Shown piece after piece: positions 54,372 through 63,179 of a DNA stretch of 64,000 nucleotides. Source of the stretch: Arthrobacter sp. zg-Y820 (lineage in GTDB: Bacteria; Actinomycetota; Actinomycetes; Actinomycetales; Micrococcaceae). The stretch lies in the NCBI RefSeq assembly GCF_030142155.1, contig NZ_CP126247.1, positions 992,001 to 1,056,000 of the forward strand. The letters are read 5' to 3'. The position numbers were made by a program, and so were the translations under genes. Numbering within the stretch: the stretch's first letter is position 1; each line of letters opens with the position of its first letter. The notes beneath the pieces were generated by a model, which saw only the letters and a list, made by a program, of their open reading frames with translations, did not search any database and had not been told where the DNA came from.

Positions 54372-55271
54372 ATGGGGCTCTTCGGGGGCAAGCGCGCCGC
54401 CAGGGACAAAGCCGCAGCCGAAGTGGATGCCTGGGTCGCAGGAGCGGCCGCCGCTCTGCCCGGCGCGGAGGTCTCGGCCGACAGCTGGACCGGACCCTTC
54501 TTCATGAGCGGCCTGGCAGCCAACACGTACACGGTCAGGACCCTGGGCAGTCGCAGCCAGTTGTCCGCCGTCATCAGCCGGCTGTCGCATCAGATCGACG
54601 CGCTGGGGCCAAACGACACCCTGAACCTGCAGATCGCCGGATCGGAGGCCCCCGGTGCGGGACACTCCCGTCTGGCGGTGTCCGGGGAAAAGCGGGACCG
54701 GGAATGGCTGCAGGTCCTGGTGCGAACCCACGACTCCCTTATTGCCCGCCTCCCGGATCAATCGGTCCTCATGGGCGGGCTCAACGGACGCTGCACAGTG
54801 CTGGGAGTGGCACGTGAGGATGCCCTGTCCATCGGCCGGCTGCTGATTTCCTGGTGGGAGGAGCAGCAGATGGGCGAGGCGGGGTCTTCGCCGCTGTCCG
54901 GACTTTCCCTGGAGATCGGCGGCCGACACGACGACCCGGAGATCACCTACACGGTGGATCCCTCTGGTTCCTTCGACGCGGAGGGTGTGGAGCTGGACGA
55001 ACCCGCGGAGCCGCTGTCGGCCGTGGAGAAACGGGAACGGATCCGGCTGGCCGTTGCCGCGTGGACTGGAAGCCTGGCAGATTTGGACACCGCGGCCCGG
55101 CTGGACCTGCGCCCCGGCTACGCGATCGAGTTCCAGTTCCTGCTGCCCGGGTTTGACCCACACCTTCTGGTCATTGAACTGGCCACCGGTGTCTGGAACA
55201 AGGAGGAAACCGCCAGAACGGAGGAAGCCATCAGATCCCGTAACCCGGCGCCGGCGGTTCGCACGCCGTAG
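54372..55271 (+). CDS. Protein of unknown function (299 aa)
   Basis: A soluble, acidic-to-neutral protein with no signal peptide and no family I recognise. ATG 54372 opens with MGLFGGKRAARDKAAAEVDAW; an in-frame codon at 54318 is less likely. A notable segment is LSIGRLLISWWEEQQMG. It follows small membrane protein A in the same direction with a 117-bp gap and may be co-transcribed. Confidence 0.7.
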   Translation: MGLFGGKRAARDKAAAEVDAWVAGAAAALPGAEVSADSWTGPFFMSGLAANTYTVRTLGSRSQLSAVISRLSHQIDALGPNDTLNLQIAGSEAPGAGHSRLAVSGEKRDREWLQVLVRTHDSLIARLPDQSVLMGGLNGRCTVLGVAREDALSIGRLLISWWEEQQMGEAGSSPLSGLSLEIGGRHDDPEITYTVDPSGSFDAEGVELDEPAEPLSAVEKRERIRLAVAAWTGSLADLDTAARLDLRPGYAIEFQFLLPGFDPHLLVIELATGVWNKEETARTEEAIRSRNPAPAVRTP

Positions 55272-55317
55272 GGCTGAAAGCGGTGCCCGTCGCCAGCCCG
55301 GTTTCCTCTGTGAGGGT

Positions 55318-55629
55318 TTAGGCCGCTTGCATAACGTTGTCCGCGGAGACCGGGCTGGCGTTCCCCAAGGCTGAAGGCTGTGCTGCGGTGTCAACCGGCG
55401 TCTTGTTGGCGACAGGTTCAACGGGCTGGTGACGGCGCCGGGCCATCCGGACGGTCACCATCCCGCTGAGGAGGCCCACTAAACCGACGGCGGCCCAAAT
55501 GATCATGCCGGTGCTGGCAAAAACACTAAAAATAGGAAGTGCAGAGACTGACGCTGCTGAAAGCAAGAAATTCCCCCAGGAATTGTTGGTTAACAAGACG
55601 GTTTTGTTGTCAAAATGAGACCGCCTCAC
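55318..55629 (-). CDS. Small membrane protein of unknown function (up to 103 aa)
   Basis: Two adjacent hydrophobic segments (about residues 20-62) are followed by a basic stretch (RMARRRH) and a polar C-terminal tail. ATG 55629 gives 103 residues, but a TTG in the LLSAASV segment with GGGG upstream would give a shorter protein. A TTCAAC/TACTAT promoter-like pair (55679-55653) has a short 15-bp spacer. No homologue is recognised. Confidence 0.5.
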   Translation of the reverse strand: MRRSHFDNKTVLLTNNSWGNFLLSAASVSALPIFSVFASTGMIIWAAVGLVGLLSGMVTVRMARRRHQPVEPVANKTPVDTAAQPSALGNASPVSADNVMQAA

Positions 55630-55700
55630 CCAAAATGTGGGCGTGCGTCATGATAGTAGCAGTTCAGGAGGCGGTTGAACCAGCACCTCGGAACTGAATC

Positions 55701-55746
55701 AAAAAAAGTGCTGCAGGGACGGATCATCCGGTCCCTGCAGCACTTT
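55701..55746 (-). terminator. Rho-independent terminator downstream of ugd
   Basis: A perfect 16-bp stem (AAAGTGCTGCAGGGAC with its complement at 55731-55746) has a 10-nt loop. On the minus strand it ends in a T-run (plus-strand A-run 55701-55707). Confidence 0.9.
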
Positions 55747-55772
55747 GGCTAGCCCATGGAAAGGCCGTGGTG

Positions 55773-57086
55773 TTATGGGCGACCCATGCCCTTAAAGTTC
55801 CATCCAGCTTCGCGCCAGGAATTGGGATCCAGGACGTTGCGGCCGTCGATGATGTTCTTATCCGTTACCAGCGCTCCGATCGTCTTGGGGTCCAAAGCCC
55901 GATATTCCTTCCATTCGGTGAGGAGAACCAGGGCGTGGGCGCGTTCGATGGCGTTCTCAGTGATCGGGTCATAATTGAGTTCGGGGAAACGACCCTTGGC
56001 GTTCTGCAGGGCTTCAGGATCAGTTACAGTCACTGTGGCGCCGTGCAGTTGCATCTGGGCCGCGGCACTGAGCGCGGGGGAGTCGCGGACGTCGTCGCTG
56101 TCGGGCTTGAACGCCGCACCCAAAATGGTAATGCGCTTGCCCAGCAGCGAACCGCCGCAAATGTCACGTGTCATTTCAACGACGCGGGTGCGGCGGCGCA
56201 TGTTGATGGTGTCCACTTCGCGCAGGAATGTCAGCGCCTGGTCTGCGCCCAGCTCACCGGCGCGTGCCATAAAGGCGCGGATGTCCTTGGGCAGGCAGCC
56301 GCCGCCGAATCCCACTCCGGCGTTGAGGAACTTGCGGCCGATGCGGTCGTCCATGCCAATAGCGTCGGCCAGGAGCGTGACGTCTGCGCCCGCGGCATCA
56401 CAGATGTCAGCCATGGCGTTGATGAAGCTGATCTTGGTCGCCAGGAAGGAATTGGCCGCCGTCTTGACGAGCTCGGCAGTAGCGTAGTCCACCACGAGGC
56501 GGGGTGTACCAGCGGAAAGGGGAGTGTAGTAGACCTCGTCCAGGGCGGCCACGGCAGCCGTCCCAGCGTCCCCGCTCGGGACGCCGTACACGAAGCGGTC
56601 CGGCGTCAGCGTGTCTTGAACTGCGTGGCCTTCGCGAAGGAACTCGGGGTTCCAGACAAGGATGGCCTCTGCAGCTGTCTCCTGAAGATCCTCGGCGAGG
56701 CGTGCAGCGGTACCCACCGGGACGGTGGACTTTCCGACCACGACATTGCCGGGCTTCAAATAGGGAGCCAGCGCTGCGAACGCGGCGTCAACATAGCGGA
56801 GGTCTGCTGCGAATTCCCCCTTGCGCTGCGGTGTCCCGACGCAGACAAAGTGCACATCTGCACCAGCAGCCTCCGCCATGTCGGTGCTGAACGTCAGGCG
56901 ACCCGATGCAGCCGATTCAGCGAGGAGCTCGGGCAGACCCGGCTCAAAGAAGGGCGCGCGACCGGACGCCAGCTCATTGATTTTGGCTTTATCGACGTCA
57001 ATACCGATGACGTCGTGTCCAAGCTTCGCCATGGAGGCAGCATGTACGGCTCCGAGATAACCGCAACCGATGACAGAAATACGCAC
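55773..57086 (-). CDS. UDP-glucose 6-dehydrogenase family (437 aa)
   Basis: Oxidises UDP-glucose to UDP-glucuronate in two steps, giving an acidic precursor for polymers. The NAD motif GCGYLGAVHA, substrate region NPEFLREGHA, catalytic Cys in GFGGGCLPKD and the C-terminal AFKPDSDDVRDSPAL are all present. It stands alone between its own terminator and a promoter region shared with small membrane protein B. A UDP-N-acetyl-hexosamine dehydrogenase is less likely because of the catalytic-loop sequence. Confidence 0.93.
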   Translation of the reverse strand: MRISVIGCGYLGAVHAASMAKLGHDVIGIDVDKAKINELASGRAPFFEPGLPELLAESAASGRLTFSTDMAEAAGADVHFVCVGTPQRKGEFAADLRYVDAAFAALAPYLKPGNVVVGKSTVPVGTAARLAEDLQETAAEAILVWNPEFLREGHAVQDTLTPDRFVYGVPSGDAGTAAVAALDEVYYTPLSAGTPRLVVDYATAELVKTAANSFLATKISFINAMADICDAAGADVTLLADAIGMDDRIGRKFLNAGVGFGGGCLPKDIRAFMARAGELGADQALTFLREVDTINMRRRTRVVEMTRDICGGSLLGKRITILGAAFKPDSDDVRDSPALSAAAQMQLHGATVTVTDPEALQNAKGRFPELNYDPITENAIERAHALVLLTEWKEYRALDPKTIGALVTDKNIIDGRNVLDPNSWREAGWNFKGMGRP

Positions 57087-57189
57087 GTTTCCCCTAAATA
57101 ATTTCTAGCAAATAACCATGAAATCTTATCGCCTTCAAGCAGTTGCCAAGGTCCTTGGCCACAACCGATGCGTAAGCGCCATGCAGAGA

Positions 57190-57235
57190 TAGGTAATAAC
57201 TACTTTTTTGTAAACAATATCCCCGGGGCAAGCGT
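57190..57235 (+). promoter_or_regulatory. Weaker operator-promoter of small membrane protein B
   Basis: TAGGTA-ATAAC-TACTTT (57190-57206, centre 57198) keeps the GTA-N5-TAC core. The hexamer at the expected position (57230-57235, AAGCGT) differs from TANNNT at its first base. ATG 57243 starts 13 nt after the hexamer start, as for protein A. Confidence 0.4.
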
Positions 57236-57242
57236 CTAGGTC

Positions 57243-57365
57243 ATGACTGAGCCGAGTGGGGAATGGCGTCGACAGCGGAGTCGCCGAAGCAAGAGAGAGC
57301 TTTCGACGTATGCTTGCCTAGCAATTTTGGCCGTCTTAACAGTAGCCGTGGCAGGGCAGCCCTGA
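57243..57365 (+). CDS. Small single-pass membrane protein B (40 aa)
   Basis: A 40-residue frame with a basic start (EWRRQRSRRSKRE, residues 7-19), TY at 22-23 and a hydrophobic segment (about 24-37). It matches small membrane protein A at the spaced residues EWRR-x-R-x-RR, TY, LA, LA, T and VA. It is bounded by an operator-like site upstream and a strong terminator 36 bp downstream, so it would be a single-gene mRNA. It is not an obvious part of any neighbouring gene. Confidence 0.6.
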   Translation: MTEPSGEWRRQRSRRSKRELSTYACLAILAVLTVAVAGQP

Positions 57366-57400
57366 TTGTGTGACGCTATGGGGACGGCTTGAGTTCGCCA

Positions 57401-57446
57401 AAAGGAGGGAGGATGGAAACCGTCCGGTTACCATCCTCCCTCCTTT
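57401..57446. terminator. Bidirectional terminator between small protein B and the LAxTG gene
   Basis: A perfect 16-bp stem, AAAGGAGGGAGGATGG with its complement, has a 14-nt loop. It is followed by TTTGTTT-like sequence. Confidence 0.9.
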
Positions 57447-57461
57447 GTTTCGCGCTAAGAA

Positions 57462-58058
57462 TTAGGCATTCTTGCGGCGAGCAACCGCTACGGAAGCTAC
57501 ACCGGCACCGAGTGCTAGGACGCCCGCGGCGCCCCAGAGTAGCATGGCGGAGTCAGCGCCGGTGTTAGCCAGGTTGTCGTCGCCAGCTTCGGATCCGCCG
57601 TTGCTCGAGCCGTCGCCGGATCCGTCGTCGGATCCGCTGCCGTCGCCGGCAAACGCCGGATCAACTGAAACGACAGCAGTGGACACGCGGCCCGACTCCA
57701 GGCCTGTGGCAGTCAGCGTGTAGGTGCCTGCTTCACCGAGCGTCACATTCGTGGTGAAGTTGCCACTGGCGTCAGCACTGGTTGTGAATGTGTTCACTAC
57801 TTCTGCGAGGATGATCAGTCCATTGACACCAGTTCCGGGAACAACAACAGGGGCATTGGAGTAGTCAACAGTAACGCTGATGGCTTCACCGGGGGTGAAA
57901 CCTGATCCGCTGAAAGCGACTGTTGCGCCGGGAGTTACAGTCGCGTCGCTGACACCGGCAGGTTCGGGCGCGGGATAACGATCGACGGCATTAGCGGCGC
58001 CAGCACCGAAGAAGGCCAAGGATCCGGCCAAGACGAGGGCGGATGCGGTTTTTTTCAT
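57462..58058 (-). CDS. LAxTG sortase-anchored surface protein (198 aa)
   Basis: A Sec signal peptide (cleavage near ANAVD, about residue 24) precedes an immunoglobulin-like beta domain (VTPGATVAFSGSGFTPGEAISV). A Ser/Gly/Asp-rich spacer leads to a class-E-type sorting signal LANTG, a hydrophobic helix and a basic RRKNA tail. It is probably anchored to peptidoglycan by a class E sortase encoded elsewhere. GGGGAG precedes the ATG. It stands between a shared terminator and the DUF4012 gene. Confidence 0.9.
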   Translation of the reverse strand: MKKTASALVLAGSLAFFGAGAANAVDRYPAPEPAGVSDATVTPGATVAFSGSGFTPGEAISVTVDYSNAPVVVPGTGVNGLIILAEVVNTFTTSADASGNFTTNVTLGEAGTYTLTATGLESGRVSTAVVSVDPAFAGDGSGSDDGSGDGSSNGGSEAGDDNLANTGADSAMLLWGAAGVLALGAGVASVAVARRKNA

Positions 58059-58294
58059 ATGAGACTCCCCATGCGATTGATAAAAGACTGTCTTGGTAAT
58101 AATTAACCGTTGCCACTGAGACCCCCAATGGCAAATGATTCAAACTTCAAAATCTACAACTCTTTCCGAAGCCCTCCCCAGCACTCCGGATACAGATCTT
58201 CGGCCACTACTTTTTCCAGTCGAAGCGCTCTTTACGGTAACAGGTCCTTGATGGAGTTCCAAGCGGGATGTGATATAAAACCTGCGGCTCGCAA

Positions 58295-60187
58295 TTAGTC
58301 GCACCCGGTACTCAGGGGTGGCAGTACTACATTTTCGAGAGGCTCAAGCCCGGGTGTCACTTGGAGTCGTGGCTCGGAGTCCTGAATGACTCGAGAAAAC
58401 ACCACATCCAATTCCGCAGTTTCACCAGGAGCCAGTTCGAGGCTGACTGTTCCGACTGGTCGCTGTCCATGCTTACCCGAACCAACGGGTACAGTCTGCC
58501 CGTTCACAGTTGCTGTCTCAACGAACGACTGGGCGGGACCATAGACAACGTAATTTGTCTGTATTCGACCGGGTTCGACACCGTAGGTTCCGCCACCAGT
58601 GACGTAGTCAGGGAGGATGGATGCCGCATCTTTTGGTGCATTGTTGGCGATGTTAACGCGGGCCGTATATCGACTGTAGTCCCCAGATTCGCACGCCTCC
58701 AGAAGTCGGACGGTGCGAGTCGCGTAGTAGTCCATTTTTGCGCCCGTGGCATCGTTGAAGTAGACGCCGAAAGTCGCGCCACCGCCCTCCGCTCCCATCA
58801 CAGAACCGGCCAATGGCGTCGAGGCGACAATTTTCTGCTCATCTGTGTGGCTGGACCAGAGATAGAGCCGGTGCTCCTGAACACTACGCGTGAGCGCCTT
58901 TAGCAGCTGATCGCCGTCTCCCTGACCGTCGCTAAATGCATCAAAGACACTTCCAGCCACTGCTGCGAAGTATGCGTCTTGTTCCACGGGATCCACGATC
59001 TCGCGGTAGACATCCGACAAGAGAGTTGGGATGACGTTCTGCCCAGAAAGAGATGTGGGAAGGGAAGTTCCCTTGACGAGTTGAAGGACGCTTGGATCAC
59101 TCAAGGCCACGGGGCCCGTAGATTCTAAGAGGTGTGCCAGGACCACGGGATCGAGGGCAAGTACCCCATCAATAACTTGCCCCTGGTGTCGTTGTTCCCA
59201 CATTGTCTTCGCCGTTGCAGCGGCCGTGGGGAAATCAGGCGTCAAATTTACGTTCTGCATCTGGGTGCCAAGGCGCGCGGTATAGAGCTTTTCCTGCTCC
59301 AAATCGACGTCAAGTGAAGGTGAAAAGCTGCCCAGGGCCACGGCACTGCTTTGCTCGCTTAGGCTAATCCGGCCGTTTTCCGTCCTCAGAGTTGCTAGAG
59401 CCCCAGGAATGCCTCCTGTGGCTCTCACCTCTGCACTGTTCTGTACCAATAGGAGATAATTTCGGGGGCCACTTGCACCGAGCATCTCAGGAAGTAGCTG
59501 TGCCGCGGATGACGCCGCTTCGAGAGCGTCACTGGCAGCATAGAGCTCGTCGGTCGCTGACCGTATCGGGTCGGCGACTTGTTCCAAGAGCTCGGACAGA
59601 TCGACGGCAGCCAGGCGGGCATGGGACAGTTTGACCGTCTGCGCAGCCGCCGAGATGCTTGGAGCTGCATCTTGAAGCCGAACTACATCGATTTGACCAT
59701 TTTCTGGTGACAGAGTCTGCGAGTTTAACGAGCCGTAGATTCCCAGTAAAGGGGCACCAGCACGCGTCACAATGTCATCGGCGGAGACTGCAGCCTCTCT
59801 TACGGCATGAAAATTTGGCCCGATGAAGGGTGTGGCTGCTCCAGCTGTCCACAGCGGAGTAGTGGTTGTGGACCGCGCATTTGCTGCATGTTTCTGAATC
59901 TGTTCGAAAGTTCCTCGCGCTTCGTCTTGTTTTCCCTCTTCAAGCTCGAAGCGCAGCTGAGGGACTAAGGCTAGGGCCTCGTCAAGTCGGCTCCGCACGT
60001 CCAATGCCTGGTGCACGAGCACTCCACCAGCGACTGCAGTCAGCCCAACCACTGAGAGGAGCCCCAGCCCTATCTTGACCAGAGTGGGATTCAGGCGCCG
60101 CCGTTGTTGGGCAGGGGGCCTTTCATGGTTTACGGCGGATGGCGAAGAGCCGTACTTTGAGAACCCCTCATCAGTGGGTAGCATCAT
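58295..60187 (-). CDS. DUF4012 domain membrane protein (630 aa)
   Basis: One N-terminal membrane segment (about residues 34-55), then an extracytoplasmic helical part (about 60-210) and the DUF4012 domain, recognised by LLPEMLGASGPRNYLLLVQNSAEVRATGGIPGA (two halves about 230-262). The family occurs in actinobacterial polysaccharide loci; its biochemical role is unknown. The AAAGG site lies before ATG 60187. The gene follows the priming transferase by 38 bp and is likely in its operon. Codon use is more AT-rich than upstream genes. Confidence 0.9.
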   Translation of the reverse strand: MMLPTDEGFSKYGSSPSAVNHERPPAQQRRRLNPTLVKIGLGLLSVVGLTAVAGGVLVHQALDVRSRLDEALALVPQLRFELEEGKQDEARGTFEQIQKHAANARSTTTTPLWTAGAATPFIGPNFHAVREAAVSADDIVTRAGAPLLGIYGSLNSQTLSPENGQIDVVRLQDAAPSISAAAQTVKLSHARLAAVDLSELLEQVADPIRSATDELYAASDALEAASSAAQLLPEMLGASGPRNYLLLVQNSAEVRATGGIPGALATLRTENGRISLSEQSSAVALGSFSPSLDVDLEQEKLYTARLGTQMQNVNLTPDFPTAAATAKTMWEQRHQGQVIDGVLALDPVVLAHLLESTGPVALSDPSVLQLVKGTSLPTSLSGQNVIPTLLSDVYREIVDPVEQDAYFAAVAGSVFDAFSDGQGDGDQLLKALTRSVQEHRLYLWSSHTDEQKIVASTPLAGSVMGAEGGGATFGVYFNDATGAKMDYYATRTVRLLEACESGDYSRYTARVNIANNAPKDAASILPDYVTGGGTYGVEPGRIQTNYVVYGPAQSFVETATVNGQTVPVGSGKHGQRPVGTVSLELAPGETAELDVVFSRVIQDSEPRLQVTPGLEPLENVVLPPLSTGCD

Positions 60188-60225
60188 TCAGCCTTTGGGA
60201 GCAGTGAGAGGGCATGGCGCCCGGA

Positions 60226-61671
60226 TTAGTAGGCACCGTGGCGAGATACCACGGCTCTGAACGTTTTGAGGAGAATCGCAATATCTCCAGCTAACGACCA
60301 GTTTTCTACGTAGTACAGGTCTAGACGAACCGTGTCTTCCCAAGAGAGCAGCGACCTCCCGCTCACCTGCCACAGACCCGTTAGCCCGGGGCGCACGAGT
60401 AAACGGCGGCGCATGTATATCTCGTAAGTCTCTACCTCGGAGGGCAGCGGGGGGCGGGGGCCAACAAGGCTCATGGTTCCGCCTAAAACATTAAACAATT
60501 GAGGAAGCTCGTCGATGCTGTATCTCCGAATAAACTTTCCAACACGTGTAACCCTAGGGTCTGCCTTCATCTTAAACATCACACCATTACCTTCACTATG
60601 GCGCTTCAGGTCCCGCAGCTGATCTTCAGCATCCACAACCATTGATCTAAACTTAAGCATCCAAAAATTATCGCTTGACGCTCCAACACGTACTTGCTTA
60701 AAGAGCACGGGTCCTGGGTTATCTAGACGTATAAGAAGGGCAGTAAGGACAAGGAGCGGAGAACTCAAAAGAATAAGGAATAAGGCCCCCGCGATATCAA
60801 ACACTCGTTTCGTGAGGCGCTGCCAGCCACCAAGGTTGGGCGTTGAAACATGAATAAGTGGTAAGCCAGCCAACGGCTGTGTATGAATCCGTGGTCCGGC
60901 AACGTCGGTAAGGGCAGGGGCCATGATCATACGAATGTCGAGATCAGCGAGAGCCCATCCCAGTTCCCTGATGGTCCGGGGTGCGAGCGGAACTCCTGAG
61001 GACAGCGCCACAGCGTCGGGAGCCGAGGCTCGGATAGTCTGTGTTAACTCTTCAATCGAACTTCCATATCCCAACGTAGGTAGCCCCAAGGCAGGATCAA
61101 TAATTGTTCCAGGGCTCGCCAGAGGTAAGTAGGTTGCGACCGGTAGATAACCGGCCATTGGCTGACTTTGCAACGACCGTACTAGGTGCTCAACGCTCGT
61201 TGGGCCACCAATAACGAGGACAGTTGCAGTGCTCCTGCCCTGCTTCCGTTCGATGCGGAGTAGGCGGCGAACTAGCGTGCGTCCGGCCAGCAGGCCGAGA
61301 ACTCCGGCCGGCAGCGCGACGCCAATGTAGCCTCTCGCCGTATCAAGTTGAAAGCTGTAAGAAAATAGCGCTATGAGGCCAAAAAGCCAAAAGGAAGCAC
61401 TAAATAGGCGCTTGAACTCCTCCGTGCCATAACCCATAATTTTCGGGTCTCGGCTTCCCCACATACCAAGCATCGCCCACCAGGCTGCAGTCAGAGCGAT
61501 CGAGAGAGCTATATAGGGTTGACCATCGATGCTCACTACGTCCTCTGTAGTCGTGCCAAAACGCAAAATTACTGCTCCGGTTGTCGCCCAGAGAATAACA
61601 AGTGCATCGATTACGGCTAGCCGGCGGTTATACCTCCTCCGCCAGGCAGTGCTGACTCTGTTATCTTCCAC
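60226..61671 (-). CDS. Polyprenyl glycosylphosphotransferase, priming enzyme 2 (481 aa)
   Basis: A paralogue of the enzyme at 30413. About five N-terminal membrane segments and a Rossmann-like region (VLVIGGPTSVEHLV) precede the sugar transferase domain: FWMLKFRSM, DELPQLFNVLGGTMSLVGPRPPLP and PGLTGLWQVSGRSLLSW. Both proteins end in GAY. GTG 61671 has GGAG 7 nt upstream. It starts the repeat unit of a second polysaccharide. It is 26 bp after BY-kinase 2, in the same direction. Confidence 0.94.
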   Translation of the reverse strand: MEDNRVSTAWRRRYNRRLAVIDALVILWATTGAVILRFGTTTEDVVSIDGQPYIALSIALTAAWWAMLGMWGSRDPKIMGYGTEEFKRLFSASFWLFGLIALFSYSFQLDTARGYIGVALPAGVLGLLAGRTLVRRLLRIERKQGRSTATVLVIGGPTSVEHLVRSLQSQPMAGYLPVATYLPLASPGTIIDPALGLPTLGYGSSIEELTQTIRASAPDAVALSSGVPLAPRTIRELGWALADLDIRMIMAPALTDVAGPRIHTQPLAGLPLIHVSTPNLGGWQRLTKRVFDIAGALFLILLSSPLLVLTALLIRLDNPGPVLFKQVRVGASSDNFWMLKFRSMVVDAEDQLRDLKRHSEGNGVMFKMKADPRVTRVGKFIRRYSIDELPQLFNVLGGTMSLVGPRPPLPSEVETYEIYMRRRLLVRPGLTGLWQVSGRSLLSWEDTVRLDLYYVENWSLAGDIAILLKTFRAVVSRHGAY

Positions 61672-61697
61672 AGTTCTCCTCGAGGCTCCTATCCTTG

Positions 61698-63179
61698 TCA
61701 GCCGAGACTTCCAGAGAGACTGTGCTGTGTGTCCGATGGTCCATTTGTTCGACGCGGTTTCGGATCGGCTGCTATTTTCCGCCGACTATTTCTACGGGAA
61801 CCGGGCAGTGAACTAACTTCAGGTTCCATGGAAGCGTAGGAGTAGTAACTATATCCATACGAATCTGGTCCGCTAGTGGGTAATAGATTGAAAACCACGC
61901 CGAGGATATCGCTGTCTACTAGATCCAAAGCAGCAATCGATTTCTGGATTTCTGCGTTTTTGACTTTGCCGGACCCAACGACCAGAACCACGCCGCCAAC
62001 TTGCTGGGCAAGCACAGCAGAATCTGTGACCGGCAGCAGGGGCGAGGCATCGATAATTACGGCATCAAACGTCGACTCCAGGTGGAGGAGCAGCTCCTTC
62101 ATGGCCCGAGAGCCGAGCAGTTCACTTGGATTGGGAGGAATTTGACCAGCAGTAAGGACAAACAATCCGTCATCGCCCCATGGCTGAAGGAGGTCGTCCA
62201 CATTGGCTTGCCCGATAAGCGCAGTAGTCAGGCCCGCACCTCGTTCGAGCCCCAAGTATTCGTCGACCCGCGGCCGGCGGAGATCTGCATCGACCAGGAG
62301 GACTGACTCGCCAGCTTCAGCGAGCGCAATGGCAAGGTTCGTGGCTGTAGTGCTTTTGCCTTCTCCCGGCAATGAGGATGTAACTAGTACTGTTCTGGTC
62401 TTACGACTTACATTAGCAAACTGCAGATTTGTGCGGATTTGACGGAAGGACTCTGCGCGAGGACTTTGAGCAGGCACGTGCGTAAGCAAGGGCCTCGTGC
62501 TGGCCTCCGGATCATAGGTGATACCGCCAAGGAGGGGCTTTTGAGTGACCTTACGTAAATCGGCTTCATTCCGTACCCGTTGGTCCAAAACAGAACGGAG
62601 CAAGGCAATCCCTAAGCCAATCACTAGGCCTAGTAATGCACCAACGGCTAGATTCAGGTTTACATTGGGGCTAGATGGCTCAGAGGGCGCAGTTGCAGGA
62701 GTAATAACAGACAGCTTAACCGGCGAAGGTCCACCCTGCCCTGATCCTTCCAAGTCCACGACAACTTCAACCAAGCTCTCACCAACAGCCTGGGCCAACG
62801 CAGCGGCTTCGACTGGCGACGGAGCTGATGCAGATACTGTGATGAGGACGGTATTTAGGTCTGCAGTGGCGCTGACCTGAGAAGCGAGTTCAGAAGGAGT
62901 GGACTCCAAGCCCAAACTGTCGATCACGGGCTGGAGAACCGCAGGAGTCTCGGCGGTCTTCACATATGACTGCACACGAGCCTGGGTGAAAGTGTTCCCT
63001 TGCTGCAGCTCGCTGACGCTGCCGGAGTTCTGTATGGATACGAAAAGCTGTGTCGTTGCAGTGTAAGTAGGTTTGGCAATGAGGGATGCCACTGCTGCAA
63101 TCAGTACTGCGATCAGAACGGACGCGACAACTAGCAGCCAGCTCCGTCGCAGTATCCTTAGGTATTCGCGTATTTCCAA
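61698..63179 (-). CDS. Wzz/CapB-type chain-length regulator and BY-kinase 2 (493 aa)
   Basis: An N-terminal Wzz domain with two membrane segments, then the BY-kinase with SSLPGEGKST, VLLVDADLRRPR and VIIDASP. Unlike BY-kinase 1, the C-terminal tail has a tyrosine cluster (SYGYSYYSYASM), the usual autophosphorylation site. The start is TTG with AAGGAA 6 nt upstream. It heads the minus-strand operon BY-kinase, priming enzyme, DUF4012. Confidence 0.93.
   Translation of the reverse strand: MEIREYLRILRRSWLLVVASVLIAVLIAAVASLIAKPTYTATTQLFVSIQNSGSVSELQQGNTFTQARVQSYVKTAETPAVLQPVIDSLGLESTPSELASQVSATADLNTVLITVSASAPSPVEAAALAQAVGESLVEVVVDLEGSGQGGPSPVKLSVITPATAPSEPSSPNVNLNLAVGALLGLVIGLGIALLRSVLDQRVRNEADLRKVTQKPLLGGITYDPEASTRPLLTHVPAQSPRAESFRQIRTNLQFANVSRKTRTVLVTSSLPGEGKSTTATNLAIALAEAGESVLLVDADLRRPRVDEYLGLERGAGLTTALIGQANVDDLLQPWGDDGLFVLTAGQIPPNPSELLGSRAMKELLLHLESTFDAVIIDASPLLPVTDSAVLAQQVGGVVLVVGSGKVKNAEIQKSIAALDLVDSDILGVVFNLLPTSGPDSYGYSYYSYASMEPEVSSLPGSRRNSRRKIAADPKPRRTNGPSDTQHSLSGSLG

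Noticed and set aside
57462..58058. Classical LPxTG protein
   Set aside because: The sorting motif reads LANTG, which fits class E sortase substrates of actinobacteria rather than LPxTG.
58093..58109. Operator-like TTGGTA-ATAAT-TAACCG upstream of the LAxTG gene
   Set aside because: The right half-site lacks TAC and no -10-like hexamer is found at the 31-32 nt distance.
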